Positions 1 through 7,384 of a stretch of DNA of 64,000 bases are shown here, piece after piece (the first letter of the stretch is position 1; each line of letters starts with the position of its first letter). This stretch comes from Halorussus salilacus (lineage in GTDB: Archaea; Halobacteriota; Halobacteria; Halobacteriales; Haladaptataceae), in NCBI RefSeq assembly GCF_024138125.1, contig NZ_CP099993.1, positions 248,001 through 312,000 of the forward strand. Reading direction: 5' to 3'. A program made the position numbers and the translations under genes. The notes below the pieces were generated by a model. That model saw only the letters and a list, made by a program, of their open reading frames with translations, was not told the DNA's origin and ran no database searches.

Positions 1-1278
1 GCTTTCGAGGTTGGTGTGCATCCGGTCGAACGCGGTTCCGAACGTCCCCGGAACGTCCTCGTCGAGCACGTCGGCGTCGAACTCCTCGTTCGCGAGCGCC
101 TCGGCCTGATCGGCGGCCGTGTCGAGGTAGTCGCGCATCTCGCCGAACGCGCCGAACAGCCGACCGAGTTCGTCCTCCCGGCTGCTCTCGGGGACCTCCA
201 CGTCGAGTCGGCCGTCGGCGATGGCGTCTGCCTTCCCGGCGAGAACGTCGAGGGAGTTCGCGGTCACTCGACCGATGGTGAGGCCGATGAACAGGAGCGC
301 GACGACGGACGCGCCCGCGAGCAGCCAGATGTTCGTCGTGACCTGATTCTGGAGCGCGTAGGCCTCGCCCACCGGGACGTGGTAGGTCATGACCCAGTCG
401 GTGCCCAAGATGGGACGGTAGGCGACCACGTAGTCGCCCTCGTCCATACCGACCCTAGCCGAGGACTCGCGGACGCCGCTGTCGCCGTCGAGGCCGCGCT
501 CGACCACGGTCGAGGACCCGTCGTCCCCGCCGTACTGTTCGAGCAGGTCGGCGTTGCGGTTGTCGAGGACGACCGTCCCGTCGCTGTCGACGACCTTGAT
601 GTCGCCGGTCGGAATCGGCGAGTGGAACTCCTTCGAGCGGTCCGGGAGCGACGCCGTCAGGACGAGGACGCCGTCGAGTCCCGCCACTCGCGTGGTGAAT
701 CCGACGACGGGCACCGACCCGCCGACGGATTCGTGTGGGGCCGAGACCCCGACCGAATCGGTCGTGCTGGAGTTGAGGTCCTCCACCCACGGGGCCTCCT
801 CGGAGGACAGTTCCTGACCGGTCAGGTCGTCGTTGGTGCTGGCGACCACGATGTTCGTGTCGGGATTGACGTAGTGGAGCCCCTGCACGTCCTGTGGCAG
901 GTCGATGAGCGTGGCGTCGAGTCGCTCCTGGAAGCCACCGCCGGAGCCGTCGGTGGTCGCGATGGACTCGGCGACGAACGTCGTCGTCGAGCGCTTCGAG
1001 ACGACCCAGTCGTTGACCGACTTGGCCTCGACCTTCGCGATGCCCGAGACCTCCGATTCGGTCTGGGCGGTCACCTGCGACTGGGTGTCGAAGTGGATGT
1101 ACGCGCCGAACCCCGCGATGAGGACCATCACGACGAGCAACCCGAGCCAGAACTTCGCCGCGTAGCTCCGACGAATCCGCGCCGGGAGCAGCGATTCGAG
1201 CCGTCCGAGCAGTCCGTCGAGCTTCTCGCCCGATTTTCGCCGGTCGGACCCGTCGCCCGATTTTCGCCGGTCGGACAT
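1..1278 (-). CDS. Methyl-accepting chemotaxis transducer, N-terminal part (runs off the window)
   Basis: Membrane receptor that passes extracellular stimuli to the CheA/CheY system. The visible 426 residues contain a basic cytoplasmic N-terminus, a first membrane helix at about 43-62, an extracellular dCache-like sensor domain (about 63-315), a second helix at about 316-336, and a HAMP domain (337-390) followed by helical linker. The methylation helices and signalling tip lie beyond position 1. The ATG lies 3 bp after the stop of the binding lipoprotein gene, so the two are almost surely cotranscribed. This matches the binding-protein/transducer pairs BasB-BasT and CosB-CosT of Halobacterium. 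The N-terminus holds a 9-residue direct duplication (SDRRKSG-type), also visible as a 27-bp DNA repeat. The transducer identity is firm; the ligand is unknown. Confidence 0.9.
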   Translation of the reverse strand, partial: MSDRRKSGDGSDRRKSGEKLDGLLGRLESLLPARIRRSYAAKFWLGLLVVMVLIAGFGAYIHFDTQSQVTAQTESEVSGIAKVEAKSVNDWVVSKRSTTTFVAESIATTDGSGGGFQERLDATLIDLPQDVQGLHYVNPDTNIVVASTNDDLTGQELSSEEAPWVEDLNSSTTDSVGVSAPHESVGGSVPVVGFTTRVAGLDGVLVLTASLPDRSKEFHSPIPTGDIKVVDSDGTVVLDNRNADLLEQYGGDDGSSTVVERGLDGDSGVRESSARVGMDEGDYVVAYRPILGTDWVMTYHVPVGEAYALQNQVTTNIWLLAGASVVALLFIGLTIGRVTANSLDVLAGKADAIADGRLDVEVPESSREDELGRLFGAFGEMRDYLDTAADQAEALANEEFDADVLDEDVPGTFGTAFDRMHTNLES

Positions 1279-1281
1279 GGT

Positions 1282-2529
1282 TCACACCGCCCTCCCTTCG
1301 AAGTACGAGGAGTGGACGAGTTCGAGCGGGACCACGTTGCGTCCCTCGACCTGCTCGACCACGTACGGACTCAGCGGTTCGAGGCGCTCGTTGAGGCCGA
1401 CGCTCCCGGCCGCGCCCTGATAGGTGACCTCCCTGCCAGCGCGAAGCAGGGACTTCGCGCGGTCGAACTCCCCGACCGTGACGGTGTGGCCCGGCCCGGC
1501 GGAGACCGCCTCGATGTTCTCGGCGATGGCTTCGGGCGTGGCCTCGCCCGCCCGCTCGACCGCGAGCGCCTGCAGGAAGAGCGCGTCGTAGGCGTTCTCG
1601 GTGAACGGTGCCAGCGGCGCGACGTCCCGGAGTTGCTGGCGCAGCCGAAGCGCGCCGTCGGTCTCCTCGACCCTGATGGACGCGCTGTAGGCGTCCCGGA
1701 AGTAGCCCGCTGGCGAGTCCGAGAGCAACCCGGCGCTCAGCACCCACTCGGCGTCGTACTCGCTGTCGGCCCACTCGGTCATGAGTCCCTCCGTCGTCCC
1801 GGGAGTGGCGACGAGCGCGACCCCGTCCGGGTCGTCGGCGAACGCCTCGTCGAGAACCCCTCCGTACGCGTCGGCGTCGGGGTCGTACGGCACCGTCGCG
1901 GTGACCGTCCCGTCGAACAGCGACTCGATTCGGTCGGCGAGACCCGCCCCGAACGAGTCGTCGACGTGGAGGACCGCGGCCGCGTCGGCACCGACGTACT
2001 TGGCATCTTGGAGTATCTTCACCATCACGACCGCCTGCAGGACGTCGCTGGGGACCGTCCGGGCGAAGTACTTCGTCTCGTCGGCGTAGCCCTTCGACGC
2101 CAGCGACGGGTGGGTGCTCGCGGAGCTGACCTGCATGCACTCGCCGGGGACCTCCTCGACGAGTTCGAGCGACACCTCGCTCAGGAGGCCGCCGACGAAT
2201 CCGATTGTTCCCTCCTCGCGCAACGACTCGTAGGCGTCGAGCGCCCGGTCGGTGTCGGCCCCGCTGTCCTCGGGAAGGAACTCGATTTCCCGGTCGAGCG
2301 GTCCGCCCGCGCGGTTGACGTCGGCGACCGCCTGCTCGATGGCCCTGACTCCGTGACTCCCGACGGTCCCGAGTTCGCCCGAGAGGGAGGTCGGGAGGAT
2401 GGACCCGAACCGGACCGACTCGCTCCCGCCCGTAATCTGCCCGACGCACCCGGAGATTCCTCCAAGCGCGAGGCTCCCACCGGCGGCGAAATGCTTCAGG
2501 AACCGTCGTCTCGATTCACGCACTCCCAT
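1282..2529 (-). CDS. Tat-exported substrate-binding lipoprotein (type 1 periplasmic-binding fold, LivJ-like)
   Basis: 415 residues. The N-terminus has a twin-arginine motif (SRRRFLK) and a lipobox ending GISGC, so the protein should be exported folded and anchored by lipid on the outer face. The body resembles receptor-family ligand-binding proteins of branched-chain amino acid ABC transporters (two-lobed fold, motif GSILPTSLSGELG near the mature start). No ABC permease or ATPase is adjacent. The next gene, 3 bp downstream, is a chemotaxis transducer. By analogy to BasB/CosB it is more likely a chemotaxis co-receptor that presents a bound amino acid or osmolyte than a transporter component. 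Start chosen at the ATG directly preceding the Tat signal. Confidence 0.88.
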   Translation of the reverse strand: MGVRESRRRFLKHFAAGGSLALGGISGCVGQITGGSESVRFGSILPTSLSGELGTVGSHGVRAIEQAVADVNRAGGPLDREIEFLPEDSGADTDRALDAYESLREEGTIGFVGGLLSEVSLELVEEVPGECMQVSSASTHPSLASKGYADETKYFARTVPSDVLQAVVMVKILQDAKYVGADAAAVLHVDDSFGAGLADRIESLFDGTVTATVPYDPDADAYGGVLDEAFADDPDGVALVATPGTTEGLMTEWADSEYDAEWVLSAGLLSDSPAGYFRDAYSASIRVEETDGALRLRQQLRDVAPLAPFTENAYDALFLQALAVERAGEATPEAIAENIEAVSAGPGHTVTVGEFDRAKSLLRAGREVTYQGAAGSVGLNERLEPLSPYVVEQVEGRNVVPLELVHSSYFEGRAV

Positions 2530-2656
2530 CGGGCGGAGTGAGCAGTGAGTATATCATAATACTTATGAACGTTATCACGGATAATAATGTGCGTTCGGCC
2601 GCCGTCCGCCGGTGTTCCGGTGGCCGTCACGGGTCGAACCACCGCGGTTCGGCCGG

Positions 2657-2674
2657 AGGGGGGCGAACCGCCCC
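2657..2674. terminator. Hairpin just downstream of the PfkB gene
   Basis: A GC-rich hairpin with 7-bp arms and an AAC loop lies about 10 bp beyond the stop codon of the minus-strand kinase gene. It could help terminate transcription there. No T-tract follows on the minus strand, so this is a weak call. Confidence 0.3.
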
Positions 2675-2684
2675 CGTCGTCGGC

Positions 2685-3668
2685 CTACCGCGATTCGCGG
2701 AACCGCCGGACCTCCTCGCGGGTCGGCAGGGCCGACATCGCACCGACAGCGGTGGTCGTGACCGCGGCGACCGCGTTGGCGAACGCCAGCGCGTCCGACA
2801 GCGAGGGTCGGCCCTCGCCCCCGATTCGCCCGGCCAGCGCCGCCAGCGCCCCGGCGGTGAAGGCGTCGCCCGCGCCCGTGGTGTCCACCGGGTCGACCTC
2901 GTATCCGGCGTGGGCGGCCGTTTCCGGACCCCACGGCGCGGGCGCGGTCGCCGCGGCGACCGCGCCCGCGCCGCCGAGGGTGAGCAGGGCGGTGTGCGGG
3001 CCGCGCTCGCAGACGGCCTCGGCGAGCGTCTCGGGGTCGTCGGCCTCGAACCCCACGGCGCGGAGGTCCTCGGGCGTTGCCTTGACCACGTCGGCGTAAT
3101 CGAACATCCGACCCACGAGGTCGGCGAACTCGTCGCCGTCCGGCCAGAGTTCCGGCCGGGCGTTGGGGTCGAAGACCACGGTACAGTCGCGTCCACTCGC
3201 GCGCTCCGCGAGGTCGAGGGTCGCCGAACGGCCGGGTTCGGCGGCGAGCATCACGCCGCCGAGACAGACCCACTCGACCGAATCGAGCGTCTCGTCGGAC
3301 ACCCCGCCGGGTTCGAGTCGGGTGTCGGCGGTCCCGTCGCGGTAGAAGGTGAACGCGCGGTCGGCCGACTCGTCGTGGCTCACGAACGCCAGCGCGGTCT
3401 TCGCGTCGGGGTCGCGCTCGACGAACCGGTCGGGGACGCCGTAGCCCGCGAGCGTCTCGGCGAGGTGGCCGCCGAAGGGGTCCTCGCCGACCCGGGTCCA
3501 GAACCACGGGGGTTCGCCGAGCCGCGAGAGCGCGACTGCGACGTTGGCGGGCGCGCCGCCTGCACGGCGCGAGAACCCTTCGACTCCCGAGAGCGGGCCG
3601 GGCGAGTCCGGCAGGAAGTCTATCAGCGTCTCCCCGGCGACGAGAACGTTTGGGTCGGAGTCCGTCAT
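2685..3668 (-). CDS. PfkB-family carbohydrate kinase (fructokinase/ribokinase type)
   Basis: 327 residues, normal length for the family. It carries the N-terminal ribokinase signature (GGAPANVAVALSRLG near residue 38) and the C-terminal signature DTTGAGDAFTAG, whose Asp is the catalytic base that activates the sugar hydroxyl for ATP-dependent phosphorylation. The substrate cannot be read from sequence; fructokinase or 2-keto-3-deoxygluconate kinase are the usual haloarchaeal alternatives. The segment after TLGGAG is an Ala/Pro-rich insertion encoded by a perfect 40-bp palindrome (2934-2973), placed where relatives normally have a short loop. It is transcribed divergently from the halocyanin gene. 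Start is the ATG before TDSDPNVLVAGE; further upstream the frame has no typical kinase sequence. Confidence 0.88.
   Translation of the reverse strand: MTDSDPNVLVAGETLIDFLPDSPGPLSGVEGFSRRAGGAPANVAVALSRLGEPPWFWTRVGEDPFGGHLAETLAGYGVPDRFVERDPDAKTALAFVSHDESADRAFTFYRDGTADTRLEPGGVSDETLDSVEWVCLGGVMLAAEPGRSATLDLAERASGRDCTVVFDPNARPELWPDGDEFADLVGRMFDYADVVKATPEDLRAVGFEADDPETLAEAVCERGPHTALLTLGGAGAVAAATAPAPWGPETAAHAGYEVDPVDTTGAGDAFTAGALAALAGRIGGEGRPSLSDALAFANAVAAVTTTAVGAMSALPTREEVRRFRESR
2934..2973. repeat. Perfect palindrome, 20-nt arms, no loop
   Basis: Lies inside the PfkB gene. Every position pairs from 2934/2973 to 2953/2954. On the coding strand it specifies the Ala-rich stretch AVAAATAPAP. One of about nineteen such hairpins in the window. 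Confidence 0.9.
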
Positions 3669-3773
3669 GGGTATCGTTGGGTGACGGTTCGGCGGTCGGC
3701 CGCGAGCGTGAAAGGGTTTTCCGGGTCGGGAGGCCCGTGGTTTCTTACGTTGGCTCGGTGAATTTGGTCCGGG

Positions 3774-4376
3774 ATGGGAGTGACGGGGGAACCGACCGAA
3801 CACGAGACCGAGAGCACGACCCGCCGGGGATTCCTGCGGGCGGCCGCGGTGGGGGCGGCCGCAGTGGGCGCGAGCGCGGGAGCGACGCGGGGTGCGAGCG
3901 CACAGGACGAACAGGAACCGGCCCAGACCTTCCGGTTCGGCGGGGAGGTGGCGGCGTGGCAGGGCGAGGAACCCTCCGACATCGAGGGCGCGGAGAACCC
4001 CACGCTCGAACTGGAAGCCGGGACGCAGTACGAGGTGGTCTGGGAGAACCTCGACGGCCAACCGCACGACTTCGTCCTTCAGGACGACGGGGGCGGGAAC
4101 CTCGCCGGGACCGAACAGATGAGCGAACAAGGGGCGACGAGGTCGGTGACGTTCGAAGCGACGCCGGAGATGACCACCTACATCTGCACGGTCCATCCGA
4201 CCACGATGGTCGGCGACGTGGAGGTGTCTGGCGGGACCGTCGCCGAACCCGAGGACACGGGGATATCGACGTGGTCCTTGCTGATGGTCGGGGCCGTCGT
4301 CGCGATGTTCCTCTCGCCGGTGGTGTTCGCACTGTTCCTGTTCTCGCGGGGCCGCGAGGCGGCGACAGAGCGATGA
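3774..4376 (+). CDS. Halocyanin-like membrane-anchored blue copper protein
   Basis: 200 residues. A Tat signal (RRGFLRAAAVG, residues 17-27) is followed by a cupredoxin domain (about 50-152) and a C-terminal membrane helix (166-190), so the copper domain faces outward. The type I copper ligands are visible: His98 in PHDF, then Cys138, His141 and Met145 in the loop CTVHPTTM. Halocyanins are small electron carriers, thought to serve respiratory chains. Many carry an N-terminal lipid anchor; here the anchor appears to be the C-terminal helix. The next gene starts 10 bp downstream and probably shares the transcript. Confidence 0.9.
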   Translation: MGVTGEPTEHETESTTRRGFLRAAAVGAAAVGASAGATRGASAQDEQEPAQTFRFGGEVAAWQGEEPSDIEGAENPTLELEAGTQYEVVWENLDGQPHDFVLQDDGGGNLAGTEQMSEQGATRSVTFEATPEMTTYICTVHPTTMVGDVEVSGGTVAEPEDTGISTWSLLMVGAVVAMFLSPVVFALFLFSRGREAATER

Positions 4377-4386
4377 GGGCTGACCC

Positions 4387-6723
4387 GTGAGACCGACCGT
4401 CCTCCTCGTCGTCGCGCTGGTGGTCGCCGCGGGGGTCGGTCCGGCGCTCGGGCAGGACGGGGAGGGAACCGTGGTCGGCCGCCCGAACATCGAACTCTCG
4501 GCGACCGAGAACCGGTTCGGGCCGGGCGAGCGGGTCACCCTCGACGTGTTCGCCTCGAACGACGGCGACCTCGACCGCGGCGGTCCCTCGGAGTACGAAC
4601 AGCGGGTGACGACCGCCCGGAACGTCCGGATGGAGATCGACGAGAGCCGGATGGACCCCGAACTCGCCCGCGGCGTCGAGGTCCGGACCGGGGAGGTGTT
4701 CGCCGGGACCGTCCCCGAGGGCGCTTCCGGACCGTTCTCCTTCGGCCTCGAACTCTCGGAGTCGCTCGCGCCCGGCACCTACCAGATACCCGTCGAGGTC
4801 ACCTACGACTACACCAACTTCGTGCGCTACGCCGAGGGGCGCGCGCCCGAGTACGGCGACGGAACCCGGAGCCAGACCGCGTTCGTGACCGTCGTGGTCG
4901 AGGACCGGCCGCAGTTCGAGGTCGAGACCCGGGACCTCTCGCGCGTGACCGCGGGCGACACCGAGTCCTACCGGCTCAACGTCACCAACACCGGAACCCG
5001 GACCGCGACCGACGCCGAGGTGACGCTGTCGACCGGGAACACCTCGGTGTTCTTCGGCGGCGGCGACCGGCCCAGCCAGCGCACCAGCGTCTTCGTGGGC
5101 GAACTCGGCCCCGGCGAGACGCAGTCGTTCGAGGTCACGGTCGGCGCGAGCGCCGACACCGCGCCCGGAACCTACCTCGCCGACGCGGTGGTGAGCTATC
5201 GAAACCCGAACGGGGTCGCCGAGCGCTCGGACCGGCTCACCTTCGGGGTCGCGGTCGGCGGCGAGCAGACGTTCGGTCTGCGGAACGTCGACAGCAGTCT
5301 GCAGGTCGGCGAGACCGGGGAGGTAACGGGCCGGGTCGTGAACACGGGCGAGACCAACGTCGACGACGCCGTGGTCGTTCTGACCACCGAGAACCCCAAC
5401 TTCCGGCTCAGAGAGACCGAGTACTCGGTGGGGGACCTCTCGCCCGGCCAGTCGGCGAACTTCAGCTTCCGGGTCGACACCGCGAACGCCACCGACCCCG
5501 GACCGCGGCGACTCGACTTCAGCGTGGAGTACCGCAACCCCGACGGCGAGTCCCGGACCAGCGACCCCCTCGGCGCGCGGGTCGCGGTCGCCCGCGAGCA
5601 GGCCTTCGACGTGCGAGCGACCGACAGCAGTCTGCAGGTCGGCGACCGCGGAACCGTCTCGGGCACCGTGGTAAACGGGGGCGACCGCCCGGTCTCGAAC
5701 GCCGTGGTCGTCCTGCAAGCCGAGGGGACCGCGCTCCAGCCCCGCGAGACCGAGTACGCGGTCGGCGACCTCGACCCCGGCGAGTCGGCCGACTTCGACT
5801 TCGAGGTGGACGCGCCCAACGACACCGACCCCGGCGTCCGACAGGTGTCGTTCCGCGTGCGCTACCGGAACGACGCCGACGAAATTCGGTACAGCGACTC
5901 GTTCGATTCGAGCGTCGCGGTCGGCGGCGAGCAGACGTTCGCGGTCGGGAGCGTCGGCGGCGACCTCCGGGTCGGCGAGACGGGCGACCTCCGCGGGGAG
6001 GTCACGAACGCGGGCGACCGCCCGGTCTCGAACGCGGTCGTCGTCCTCCGGACCGGCAATCCGAACCTCGAACCGCGCGAGACCGAGTACGCGGTCGGCG
6101 ACCTCGACCCCGGCGAGTCGGCCGACTTCGAGTTCGCGGTGGACGTGAACGCCGGGGCCGAACCCGGCCCGCGACAGGTGTCGGTGCAGGTGCGCTACCG
6201 GAATCGCGACGGCGACCTGCGGACGAGCGACGACCTCGACGCGCGGGTGGACGTGACCGCCGAGGTCGACGAGTTCTTGGTCGAACCGGTCGACGCGACG
6301 GTCGCGGCCGGGTCGTCGTCGGTGGTCGAGTTCCGGGTCACGAACGCGGCGAACGCGACCCTCCGGGACGTGGAGGCCAAACTGTTCGCGAGCGACCCCC
6401 TGTCGAGCGACAACGACGAGGCGTTCGTCTCCCGACTCGAACCGAACGAGTCGGCGACCCTGAAGTTCGCGGTGAGCGTCGCCGGAGGCGCGATTCCGAA
6501 GGCCTACCCCGTCTCGATGGACTTCGCCTACGAGAACGAACGCGGCGACGACGTCCTCTCGGACACGTATCGAGTCCCGGTCGAGGTGACCGACCCCGAG
6601 CGGCGAGGATGGGGGCTTCCGGCCGACGTTCCCGTCGCGGGACTCGCCGCGCTCGGCGCGGTTGCCCTCGCGCTCGGACTCGGCTGGTGGAAGCGCGACG
6701 CCATCGCTCGTCGCTTCTCGTGA
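4387..6723 (+). CDS. COG1361-like exported protein with repeated NEW3/CARDB-type beta domains
   Basis: 778 residues starting at GTG. A Sec signal peptide (about 1-22, ending LGQ) is followed by at least five tandem beta-sandwich repeats of about 110-125 residues. Each contains a version of SSLQVGETG, ETEYAVGDLDPGESADF and VRYRN, typical of S-layer-domain and CARDB-like proteins. One membrane helix (near residues 750-770) and a short basic tail anchor it, with the repeats outside the cell. Adjacent repeats are nearly identical in stretches (for example ETEYAVGDLDPGESADF occurs twice), which suggests recent internal duplication. It follows the halocyanin by 10 bp. In other archaea such proteins are often linked to exporters, so a surface adhesion or export accessory role is possible but unproven. 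Confidence 0.82.
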   Translation: MRPTVLLVVALVVAAGVGPALGQDGEGTVVGRPNIELSATENRFGPGERVTLDVFASNDGDLDRGGPSEYEQRVTTARNVRMEIDESRMDPELARGVEVRTGEVFAGTVPEGASGPFSFGLELSESLAPGTYQIPVEVTYDYTNFVRYAEGRAPEYGDGTRSQTAFVTVVVEDRPQFEVETRDLSRVTAGDTESYRLNVTNTGTRTATDAEVTLSTGNTSVFFGGGDRPSQRTSVFVGELGPGETQSFEVTVGASADTAPGTYLADAVVSYRNPNGVAERSDRLTFGVAVGGEQTFGLRNVDSSLQVGETGEVTGRVVNTGETNVDDAVVVLTTENPNFRLRETEYSVGDLSPGQSANFSFRVDTANATDPGPRRLDFSVEYRNPDGESRTSDPLGARVAVAREQAFDVRATDSSLQVGDRGTVSGTVVNGGDRPVSNAVVVLQAEGTALQPRETEYAVGDLDPGESADFDFEVDAPNDTDPGVRQVSFRVRYRNDADEIRYSDSFDSSVAVGGEQTFAVGSVGGDLRVGETGDLRGEVTNAGDRPVSNAVVVLRTGNPNLEPRETEYAVGDLDPGESADFEFAVDVNAGAEPGPRQVSVQVRYRNRDGDLRTSDDLDARVDVTAEVDEFLVEPVDATVAAGSSSVVEFRVTNAANATLRDVEAKLFASDPLSSDNDEAFVSRLEPNESATLKFAVSVAGGAIPKAYPVSMDFAYENERGDDVLSDTYRVPVEVTDPERRGWGLPADVPVAGLAALGAVALALGLGWWKRDAIARRFS

Positions 6724-7384
6724 CCTCTTAAGCGTACGCCCGTAACCGGGGCGCTTCGGACGGTCACGTCGGGTTACCGCGAGTAATCCGGAACTGACGC
6801 CGAGTCGGGCGCTCGCATCAGAGAAAATCGTCGGATAACCGCATATAAGTCGGTCCGAGGGCGCGCCGAAGGCGAATCGGTCCCGGACGAGTAAGGTCGC
6901 TGACCTCTCCGTTGGGTTATCCTAACAAGTCAGCTCTACTATAGTTTTGTCGATGATATTTCGGTCGGGACTATCGGCGGCGAAAAACGGCGTAATACGA
7001 CCTTCCCCGTGGCTTGCCGATACCATCCGGGCTTTGAAGCGTCCAGATAGCCGCGCTCACCGAACTGGCAGAATCGCGATGCTACCCCGGGCCTAGTGCG
7101 AGCTACGCCGAGCGACATTCCCGATTAGTGTTGGTATTCTGGATTTCCGGAGAGTCAGGTCCCGATAGACCACGGGTATTAAGCAATACCTAATCGCCGG
7201 AGAGGAAAACGGTCGTCGCTCTTTATACATCACTCCGGTGTTCGATTTGACCGAGGTGAAAACTCGGAACTCGGTGAGGATACGGAGTCGGGTCTGACGC
7301 AGACACCACGGCGGGGGTACAGCTTGGCGAACAGAGATAGGGGGTACCGAAGCTCCGTATCGACAATCGAAACGAAGAATCAGA
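6724..7384. other. Long gene-free region upstream of the surface glycoprotein gene
   Basis: No convincing coding sequence. It is less GC-rich than the flanking genes, with TATA-like strings near 6843 and 7222. The length and composition fit the regulatory region and 5' leader of a highly expressed surface-layer gene. A dyad resembling half of a DtxR-type operator lies at about 6912-6927, but its left arm is imperfect. Confidence 0.5.
7218..7230 (+). promoter_or_regulatory. Candidate TATA element for the surface glycoprotein gene
   Basis: TTTATA at 7222-7227 lies about 160 bp before the ATG at 7385. Initiation some 25 bp downstream would give a leader of roughly 135 nt, unusual for haloarchaea where leaderless mRNAs are common. 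Seen only by pattern. Confidence 0.35.

Noticed and set aside
16-2541. An 841-codon open frame on the plus strand opposite the lipoprotein and transducer
   Set aside because: It is the antisense shadow of two clear genes. High GC keeps stop codons rare, and its composition (Arg, Val, Asp, Gly) is that of a frame shadow.
6912-6927. DtxR-type operator upstream of the surface glycoprotein
   Set aside because: The left half reads GTTGGG instead of TTAGG, and it is about 300 bp from the likely promoter, unlike the two clear operators at 35423 and 36647.
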